DNA of 29,509 nucleotides, from NCBI GenBank assembly GCA_902791785.1, contig CADAXH010000014.1:1-29509 (forward strand), given 5' to 3'. Positions within the stretch are counted from its first letter, which is position 1. The number at the start of each line of letters is the position of its first letter. The stretch is from an uncultured Ruminococcus sp. (lineage in GTDB: Bacteria > Bacillota > Clostridia > Oscillospirales > CAG-272). Both the position numbers and the translations under genes were made by a program. Shown one piece after another: positions 24,481 through 29,509 of the stretch. The notes below the pieces were generated by a model. It made no database searches. It was given only the letters and a program-made list of their open reading frames with translations, and was not told where the DNA came from.

Positions 24481-25434
24481 ATGCTGGTATTGTATATTGT
24501 TCTTTCTATTATTGCGGTTATGGTAATTGCTTATGTCGGTTTCGTGCTTGTTTCATTCAAAATTTCAACCACAGGGATTCAAAAAGAGGATGATCTGTTT
24601 TCAGATGATCAGCTTCCACAACTTCTTCCTTATATTGATGACATGAGAAATTGCAGGATGTGGCTTGACAAAGTTCCGTATGATGATATTTATGTAACGA
24701 GTTATGACGGATTGAAACTGTATGCAAAATATTATCATTGCGAGCAGCCGAGAGCGGTCGCAATACTTGTTCACGGATACAAGGGTGACGGAGAAACATG
24801 TTATCCGAAAATATCCAAATACCTGCTGGAACAGGGAATAGAAGTAGTAATAATAAGACAAAGAGCGCATGTTCACAGCGAGGGAAAGAGACTGTGCTTT
24901 GGTCTGAAAGAAAGATATGACGTAAAGAGCTGGTGTGACTACGTAAGTTCAATCATTCCGAAAGGCATGCCTATGTTCGTGAGCGGCATATCCATGGGTG
25001 CAGCTTCAGTACTAATGGCATCGAGTCTTGAACTTCCGGGCAATGTAAAATTCCTCGTCAGCGACTGTGCCTTCTCGGATGCTTACAAAGAATTTGAAAA
25101 TGTAGCAAAATTGCAGAAGATACCTCCATTTTTGTTTGCTCCTGCAGGGAGGCTGATGTACAAGATTACCGAGGGGGTAGATATCAAAAAAGAAAGACCT
25201 GTTGACGAAGTTAAACATTCCAGGCTTCCCATACTGATTATTCATGGAGAGGCAGACGATTTTGTTCCTTTCCATATGTGTAAAGAGATATATAACGCAT
25301 GTTCACAAGACAAAGAGCTCATAACTGTGCCAGGTGCAGTTCACGGGATGAGTTATCTTGTTGATACCGAGAAATGTACGGAAGCATTTCAGAGATGGAT
25401 TGACAAATACCTGGTTGCTGATGGCAATACGTAA
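24481..25434 (+). CDS. Membrane-anchored alpha/beta hydrolase
   Basis: The 317-residue protein starts with one hydrophobic helix (residues ~1-24, 'MLVLYIVLSIIAVMVIAYV'), then an alpha/beta-hydrolase fold. Seen: oxyanion region 'VAILVHGYKGDGE', nucleophile elbow 'SGISMGAAS' (G-x-S-x-G), the acid in 'ILIIHGEADDFVP' and the catalytic His in 'GAVHGMSYL'. The 'RAHVHSEGKRLCFG' segment resembles the family typified by B. subtilis YqkD. Esterase, lipase or peptidase are all possible. ATG 24481 has GGTGG 5-9 bases upstream and a matching promoter; 24469 has no properly spaced site. Transcribed away from tRNA-Gln. Confidence 0.9.
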   Translation: MLVLYIVLSIIAVMVIAYVGFVLVSFKISTTGIQKEDDLFSDDQLPQLLPYIDDMRNCRMWLDKVPYDDIYVTSYDGLKLYAKYYHCEQPRAVAILVHGYKGDGETCYPKISKYLLEQGIEVVIIRQRAHVHSEGKRLCFGLKERYDVKSWCDYVSSIIPKGMPMFVSGISMGAASVLMASSLELPGNVKFLVSDCAFSDAYKEFENVAKLQKIPPFLFAPAGRLMYKITEGVDIKKERPVDEVKHSRLPILIIHGEADDFVPFHMCKEIYNACSQDKELITVPGAVHGMSYLVDTEKCTEAFQRWIDKYLVADGNT

Positions 25435-25458
25435 ACACTGTTGCTTTAATTGAACAAC

Positions 25459-25508
25459 AAAAAATGGGACTGTTCAGAATTCCTGCAAAGGAATTGAAAA
25501 ACAGTCCC
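25459..25508 (-). terminator. Terminator of the DUF1538-PII operon (convergent with the hydrolase gene)
   Basis: GGGACTGTT (25466-25474) pairs with AACAGTCCC (25500-25508), and an inner AATTCC/GGAATT stem (25478-25483, 25490-25495) extends it. On the minus strand it is followed by A and six T (complement of 25459-25464). On + the tail (GCATTTATTATTT) is weaker but it may also end the hydrolase transcript. Confidence 0.85.
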
Positions 25509-25522
25509 GCATTTATTATTTC

Positions 25523-26218
25523 TCAGATGGTTTGAGTTTGTTCAAGTTTTGAGACACTGAAGTTGAAACCTGCTGTGTCAGTTACCGGAACGGAGAACAG
25601 TTTTGTTTCAGCCTGGGTGTTTGCACCTGCCTTTTCAAGAATGGATTTCATTATTTCCACTTTGTTTTCATTCCTGGCAACAATAATAACAAGTTCCTTG
25701 TCATCAGCAATTGTCATACCGAAAAACTTGCCCTGATCTTCAGGTTTTGTTCCTTTTGCATGAATGATTGTGCCGCCTCCGGCTCCGCCTGCTCTTGCGG
25801 CATCCATCACTATGTCTGAATACCCGGATGCTGTTATGCACATTATCATCTCATAATCTGAAGTGCTCATATCACAATTCTCCTTGTCATTTGGGATATT
25901 GTCAATAAATGTTTTAATGGTTGAAGAACCAATTGTGTTTACGGGAATGGTACAGGCAATTCCTCTGTCAGGAAGGTACATCATCATTTCACGGTTCAGT
26001 TTTTTCAAAAGAATTGAAGCAGTATCGGTCGGCAGAATTGTCAGAAAACATGTCTTTTCTGTCTGTACAAGCCCGAACATATCAAGAGTTTCTTTCCTTG
26101 TAGAACCTATTCCCGGGTAGCTGATCCAGTATTTTACACCATTGTCCTTAAAGAATGAAACAAATTCATTACTCTCGGACTTTTTGGTAATACACAAAAG
26201 CAATTGTATATCTTTCAT
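25523..26218 (-). CDS. Two-domain PII (GlnB/GlnK)-like signalling protein
   Basis: The 231 residues look like two PII-type halves. Residues ~1-110 hold a divergent PII-like fold with the loop 'YPGIGSTRKETLDMFGL' (34-50). Residues ~120-225 are closer to canonical PII, with 'DAARAGGAGGGTIIHAKGTKPE' (139-160) as T-loop/nucleotide-binding region and C-terminal 'LFSVPV'. The tyrosine that GlnD uridylylates is not apparent. PII proteins bind ATP/ADP and 2-oxoglutarate and control transporters and enzymes. ATG 26218 is used with GAGGTG 6 bases upstream, overlapping the stop of the DUF1538 gene, so the two are tightly coupled. The likely target is the DUF1538 membrane protein. Confidence 0.87.
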   Translation of the reverse strand: MKDIQLLLCITKKSESNEFVSFFKDNGVKYWISYPGIGSTRKETLDMFGLVQTEKTCFLTILPTDTASILLKKLNREMMMYLPDRGIACTIPVNTIGSSTIKTFIDNIPNDKENCDMSTSDYEMIMCITASGYSDIVMDAARAGGAGGGTIIHAKGTKPEDQGKFFGMTIADDKELVIIVARNENKVEIMKSILEKAGANTQAETKLFSVPVTDTAGFNFSVSKLEQTQTI

Positions 26219-26228
26219 TGAATGCACC

Positions 26229-27779
26229 TCACATTAAGAGTGTTTCGTTTTCCACTTGTTCGGTGGATGTGTTCTGTACAGGTTCTTCGGACTGACGTGG
26301 TTTTCTTGTCTTAATTCTGTAGATGAGTCCCAGTATCTGTATAGTCAGAAGCGGTGCTGAAGCAACCAGAGCCACAAGACCGAATGCGTCAGTGATTACA
26401 ACGTTTCCTGCCGCTTCACAGGCACCTGACGCAAAAGGCAACAGGAATGCGGCGGTCATGGGACCTGATGCAACTCCTCCCGAGTCGAATGCAATGGCAG
26501 TGAAAAGCTTCGGTGTTATGAATGTAAGAATCAGAGCCGCAAGATATATAGGGACAATAAACCAGAGAAGGGATATTCCGGTCAGAACTCTTACCATTGC
26601 AAGACCAACAGCGGCAGCTACACCTAATTCCAGCGATACAAGTAAATGTTTTCCCGTTATTGTGCCTGATGTGATGTTTTCAACCTGAACGGACAAAACG
26701 TGAACAGCGGGCTCAGCCCTGACTATAAAGAAACCGGTCAGCATTCCTATCGGCACAATAATCCAACGAAAATAAAAACTCCCGAGTTTTGTGCCGATAA
26801 AATATCCCACGGGCATGAATCCGGCATTGGCACCTGTCAAAAAGAGCACAAGACCAAAATATGTATATAGTGCACCTGTCAGAATTCTGAGCAAAGGCTT
26901 TTTTTTGATTCTGGCGACAATAAACTGGTATATAAGAAAAAATACCAATATAGGAAGCAACGCAACGGCAACTTCTTTGAAGTATTCAGGGAACTGCTTT
27001 AATATGGTCAGTGCAAGTTCTTGAGAATTATCAATCTGGGGCATGACGTATGGAACATAGACGGCATTCGATTTCGTTATTATACTGAGCAGCATAACAG
27101 TAAGAATTGGTCCGATTGAACATAGTGCTACAAGACCAAAGCTGTCTTCTTCCGCTGTTCTGTCAGAACTGATGGAAGCAACACCTACTCCGAGTGCGAT
27201 AATGAACGGAACCGTCATGGGTCCTGTAGTTACGCCTCCCGCATCAAATGCGGCAGATATGAAATCCTGTGGAGCAAAGAAGGCCAGAATGAATGTTGCG
27301 GCATATCCGATAAGCAGTATTATAGAAAGCCTTATTTTGAATATTATTCTCAGCATAGCCAAAACGAGAAAGATTCCAACACCTAATCCAACAGAAAAGA
27401 TAAGAACGTTTCTGTCCATGCTTCCGCCAAGCTGATCTGCCAAAACCTGCAAATCCGGTTCTGAAATGGTTACAAGCACACCGACCAGAAATGCTACAAG
27501 AATAATAAGCCACAGTTTTCTTTTTTTGATAACAGTCGATCCTATATGGGTTCCCATAGGAGACATTGAAATATCTGAGCCCATGGTAAACAGTCCCATT
27601 CCGAGTATCAAAAGCAGAGTTCCTGTAAGATATGCAAGCAGGAGTCCGCTGTCAATCGGAACAAGAACAAATGTGAGGAGAAGAACAATGGTGGAAATAG
27701 GAAGAACCGAAGATAGAGATTCTTTTAATTTTTCGAGTAAGACTTCTCCGGTTGCCATCAGCAATAAACGCTTTACCAA
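26229..27779 (-). CDS. DUF1538 multi-pass membrane protein with internal duplication
   Basis: The 516-residue protein has about 12-14 hydrophobic helices and is built as two homologous halves of the DUF1538 family. Each half has 'G-x-x-LF-x-x-G' then 'MP/SP-G--IG', 'EP---VL--Q', and the signature 'FDAGGVTTGPMTVPFIIALG' or 'FDSGGVASGPMTAAFLLPFA', then 'DAFGLVAL-----L'. Internal pseudo-symmetry and Gly-rich helices indicate a transporter or channel; substrate unknown. Start: GGGAGG lies 8 bases before TTG 27779; the GTG at 27788 overlaps the Shine-Dalgarno and the ATG at 27758 is 29 bases away, so TTG is most likely but not certain. Followed after 10 bases by the PII-like gene. Confidence 0.9.
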   Translation of the reverse strand: MVKRLLLMATGEVLLEKLKESLSSVLPISTIVLLLTFVLVPIDSGLLLAYLTGTLLLILGMGLFTMGSDISMSPMGTHIGSTVIKKRKLWLIILVAFLVGVLVTISEPDLQVLADQLGGSMDRNVLIFSVGLGVGIFLVLAMLRIIFKIRLSIILLIGYAATFILAFFAPQDFISAAFDAGGVTTGPMTVPFIIALGVGVASISSDRTAEEDSFGLVALCSIGPILTVMLLSIITKSNAVYVPYVMPQIDNSQELALTILKQFPEYFKEVAVALLPILVFFLIYQFIVARIKKKPLLRILTGALYTYFGLVLFLTGANAGFMPVGYFIGTKLGSFYFRWIIVPIGMLTGFFIVRAEPAVHVLSVQVENITSGTITGKHLLVSLELGVAAAVGLAMVRVLTGISLLWFIVPIYLAALILTFITPKLFTAIAFDSGGVASGPMTAAFLLPFASGACEAAGNVVITDAFGLVALVASAPLLTIQILGLIYRIKTRKPRQSEEPVQNTSTEQVENETLLM

Positions 27780-27812
27780 ATTGTTCACCTCCCTTGAAAA
27801 CTGTACGGTAAT

Positions 27813-27841
27813 ATAATATCATTTTATCGAGCGATGGTCAA
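27813..27841 (-). promoter_or_regulatory. Promoter of the DUF1538-PII operon
   Basis: Minus strand: TTGACC (27841-27836), 17-base spacer, TATTAT (27818-27813) with extended -10 TGA. Predicted start near 27806, leaving a leader of about 27 bases. Confidence 0.78.
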
Positions 27842-27893
27842 TTGTTGAATGGAGTTGTAAGTTTTTGTGCAAATTGTCTTATCATTGTTCCAT

Positions 27894-27915
27894 AAGGGCA
27901 ATTATTTATGCCCTT
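27894..27915. repeat. Inverted repeat in the divergent DUF1538-purE intergenic region
   Basis: AAGGGCA (27894-27900) and TGCCCTT (27909-27915) form a perfect 7-bp dyad with an 8-base centre. It sits just upstream of the purE promoter and about 50 bases from the DUF1538 promoter. It could be a hairpin or a repressor site; no + strand gene ends here for it to terminate. Confidence 0.5.
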
Positions 27916-27922
27916 TTGACAA

Positions 27923-27951
27923 TTGAATTAATATGACAATAAATATATAAT
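27923..27951 (+). promoter_or_regulatory. Promoter of purE
   Basis: TTGAAT at 27923-27928 and consensus TATAAT at 27946-27951, spaced 17. A consensus TTGACA at 27916-27921 lies 7 bases upstream of it but has no good -10. The leader would be about 60 bases. Confidence 0.7.
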
Positions 27952-27970
27952 TAGTTTAGAAATCTGGAAA

Positions 27971-27995
27971 GGAGCGCATATTGTGTTTGTGCTCC
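27971..27995 (+). other. Hairpin in the purE leader covering an upstream Shine-Dalgarno
   Basis: GGAGCGCA (27971-27978) pairs with TGTGCTCC (27988-27995), one G-U, loop of 9. The left arm includes part of AAAGGAG (27968-27974), and the loop contains an in-frame GTG at 27983. A second Shine-Dalgarno (GGAGG, 28009-28013) serves ATG 28019. Confidence 0.5.
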
Positions 27996-28018
27996 CATTT
28001 TGCGTTTTGGAGGTTTCG

Positions 28019-28501
28019 ATGAGAAAAGTTGCGGTTATTATGGGCAGTGACAGTGATCTTGAAGTTGTAAGAAAAGCCACCACTGTGCTCTGTGACTTTG
28101 GAGTTCCTTATGAAGCCCATATCTATTCGGCACACAGAACACCGGCAGAAGCTGCTGAATTCTCCAAAAATGCACAATCAAATGGATTTGGAGTCATCAT
28201 TTGTGCCGCAGGAATGGCTGCGCATCTTGCCGGAGCAATAGCAGCAAACACAACATTGCCGGTTATAGGTATACCCGTTTCATCGGGTGGACTGGGTGGT
28301 CTGGATGCACTGCTTTCAACTGTACAGATGCCTACCGGAATACCTGTTGCAACAGTTGCAGTGAATGGAGCTGCCAATGCAGCAATTCTCAGCATTGAAA
28401 TTCTTTCCCTTGAAGATGAAGCTTTGAGAAAAAAACTATCTGACTACAGAGCATCAGGTGCTCAAAAGGTCATAGAAAAAGACAAAGCTCTCAGCATTTG
28501 A
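28019..28501 (+). CDS. purE: N5-carboxyaminoimidazole ribonucleotide mutase
   Basis: Class I PurE (160 aa) converts N5-CAIR to CAIR in de novo purine synthesis; octameric and cytosolic. Visible: 'VAVIMGSDSDLEVV' phosphate loop, 'SAHRTPAEAAEF' with the catalytic His, 'VIICAAGMAAHLAG', 'TLPVIGIPVSSGGLGGLDALLSTVQMP' region and 'GAANAAILS'. ATG 28019 follows GGAGG by 5 bases and gives the normal N-terminus; an in-frame GTG at 27983, itself preceded by AAAGGAG, would add 12 residues. It is followed after 12 bases by a small ORF and then a PurF-like gene. Confidence 0.95.
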   Translation: MRKVAVIMGSDSDLEVVRKATTVLCDFGVPYEAHIYSAHRTPAEAAEFSKNAQSNGFGVIICAAGMAAHLAGAIAANTTLPVIGIPVSSGGLGGLDALLSTVQMPTGIPVATVAVNGAANAAILSIEILSLEDEALRKKLSDYRASGAQKVIEKDKALSI

Positions 28502-28513
28502 GGAGGGACTCTG

Positions 28514-28630
28514 ATGAAAAAAGGTGCAATTGTAATCATTTTTCACATCAAAGGACAGATGTCAGACTGTCCATCATTCGGCAGCATGAACTGCCAAACT
28601 GACGCTAATACTATAACTATAGAATCATAA
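28514..28630 (+). CDS. Small ORF (38 aa) between purE and the purF-like gene
   Basis: Unrecognised. A strong AGGAGGG (28501-28507) precedes the ATG by 6 bases. The peptide starts 'MKKGAIVIIFHIKG' and continues with two Cys, ending 'NTITIES'. It lies 12 bases after purE and its stop abuts a hairpin. It could be a leader peptide, a small functional protein or a remnant. The Shine-Dalgarno is the main evidence that it is translated. Confidence 0.5.
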   Translation: MKKGAIVIIFHIKGQMSDCPSFGSMNCQTDANTITIES

Positions 28631-28660
28631 AGCCCGGGAGTATCCATATATTCTCGGGTT
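28631..28660 (+). promoter_or_regulatory. Hairpin between the small ORF and the purF-like gene
   Basis: A 13-bp stem with four G-U pairs (28631-28643 with 28648-28660) and the loop CCAT starts one base after the small ORF stop. The tail ACTTATTTTG has only a short T run, so it may be a partial terminator, an attenuator or an mRNA processing structure. The PurF-like gene starts 20 bases later. Confidence 0.6.
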
Positions 28661-28679
28661 ACTTATTTTGGAGGACAAC

Positions 28680-29509
28680 ATGGGCGGATTATTCGGAGCT
28701 GTATCTAAGAGAGATATAGTAAGTGACGTGTTTTTCGGCACTGACTATCATTCTCATCTCGGCACACACAGAGGCGGAATGGCGAGTTGGAGCGAAGAAA
28801 GAGGGTTTGAAAGAGACATACACAACATTGAAACATCTCCTTTCAGAACCAAATTTGCAAACATATTAAACGAAATGAGCGGCCATTCTTGCATAGGATG
28901 CATAAGCGATTCAGAGCCTCAACCTGTAATTGTCAAATCAAAGATAGGCACTTTTGCATGCATTACTGTTGGCTACATCTATAATGCGGCAGAACTTATA
29001 GACAAATACCTTGACGAAACAAGAGGTCATTTCGATACTCTCAGCGGAAGCAAGGTTAATGAAACCGAACTGGTTGCAGCCATGATTTGCGAAAAAAGCA
29101 GTTTTGTTGAAGGAATAAAATATGTCCATGACACCATTAAAGGTTCTTGTACAATTCTCCTTCTGACTGAGGGCGGGGCACTCATTGCCGCCCGTGACAA
29201 ATACGGAAGGCTGCCGCTCAATATCGGTTATGATGCTGACGGACATTGCGTTTCACTTGAATCTTTTGCCATGACAAAACTCGGATATGTAATGGAAAGG
29301 GAACTCGGACCAGGCGAAATATGCAAAGTCACAAGCGATGAAGTTGAAACCCTTGCCGAGCCGGGCAAAAAGAAAAAAGTGTGTTCCTTCATGTGGACAT
29401 ATTACGGATATCCGACTGCTGAATACGAGGGAGTTAACGTAGAGATTTCCAGGAACCGCGGCGGAGAAATAATGGCAGATCGTGATGGAAAACTTGACGT
29501 TGATACAGT
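28680..29509 (+). CDS. PurF-like amidophosphoribosyltransferase homolog lacking the N-terminal Cys, 3' end cut by window
   Basis: The frame is open from ATG 28680 (GGAGG 5 bases upstream) to the window end: 276 residues. It resembles the N-terminal Ntn-hydrolase domain of PurF: 'FFGTDYHSHLGTHRGGMA', 'GHSCIGCISDSEPQP', 'VNETELVAAMI', 'IKGSCTILLLTEGGALIAARDKYGRLPL', 'ESFAMTKLGY', 'ELGPGEI'. Normal PurF exposes Cys as residue 1 after Met or a short propeptide; here the start reads M-G-G-L-F-G and no in-frame Cys lies upstream. It therefore may not use glutamine as an ammonia donor. Similar Gly-start paralogs exist in Clostridia, from memory. Its neighbours support a purine role. Confidence 0.85.
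   Translation, partial: MGGLFGAVSKRDIVSDVFFGTDYHSHLGTHRGGMASWSEERGFERDIHNIETSPFRTKFANILNEMSGHSCIGCISDSEPQPVIVKSKIGTFACITVGYIYNAAELIDKYLDETRGHFDTLSGSKVNETELVAAMICEKSSFVEGIKYVHDTIKGSCTILLLTEGGALIAARDKYGRLPLNIGYDADGHCVSLESFAMTKLGYVMERELGPGEICKVTSDEVETLAEPGKKKKVCSFMWTYYGYPTAEYEGVNVEISRNRGGEIMADRDGKLDVDT

Noticed and set aside
26323..27435. Several plus-strand open frames opposite the DUF1538 gene
   Set aside because: All are shadows of the Gly/Ala-rich membrane protein; none has a supported start or recognisable domain.
1..29509. CRISPR array, insertion sequence or prophage
   Set aside because: No short direct repeats with regular spacers, transposase, integrase or phage structural gene was seen; the only regular repeats are in-frame protein domains.

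Overview
The window looks like part of a Firmicutes (Clostridia-type) chromosome of low to moderate G+C. Evidence: GGAGG/GGTGG-type ribosome binding sites, GTG and TTG starts alongside ATG, compact sigma-A promoters (many with an extended -10 TG), short hairpin-plus-T terminators, a DUF6472 protein, a DUF4886 lipoprotein with a Thr/Glu-rich linker, an RsbW/STAS partner-switching module and a GHMP-kinase IspE. It resembles anaerobic gut or rumen Clostridia; the sequence does not let me name a genus. No CRISPR array, insertion sequence, phage gene or integrase was seen.

Layout. (1) 1-9717, + strand: a large MBG-repeat surface protein (5' end outside the window), a coupled single-pass membrane protein, an MscS-type channel and an ABC exporter (ATPase plus permease), with no clear internal terminator. 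(2) 9736-12319: enolase (eno) and ispE, each with its own promoter, then a small convergent Cys-containing DUF6472 gene. (3) 12413-16935: a metallophosphoesterase on +, facing a minus-strand operon of aminopeptidase C (pepC) and a toroid/beta-sandwich (lyase-like) protein that appears split by a frameshift. (4) 17020-20989: a five-gene operon of gdhA, an RsbW-like anti-sigma kinase, a stand-alone HD (p)ppGpp-hydrolase-like protein, a STAS antagonist and a STAS-kinase fusion. (5) 21030-23510: a DUF4886 SGNH-type lipoprotein with a threefold C-terminal module. (6) 23569-25434: a LacA/Maa-type acetyltransferase, tRNA-Gln(TTG) and a membrane-anchored alpha/beta hydrolase. (7) 25459-27841, minus: a tandem DUF1538 membrane protein and a two-domain PII-like regulator. 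(8) 27923-29509, +: purE, a small unknown ORF, a hairpin, and a PurF-like protein lacking the N-terminal nucleophile cysteine (3' end outside the window).

How the parts work together. The most system-like stretch is 17097-20937: a nitrogen/carbon node enzyme (glutamate dehydrogenase) is co-transcribed with what looks like a complete partner-switching switch, an alarmone hydrolase and an APH-like kinase carrying its own STAS domain, but without a sigma factor. The second is the DUF1538/PII pair, which looks like a transporter gated by a nitrogen- or nucleotide-sensing PII-like protein. Many start codons were moved from the longest open frame to positions supported by Shine-Dalgarno spacing; reasons are given per gene.
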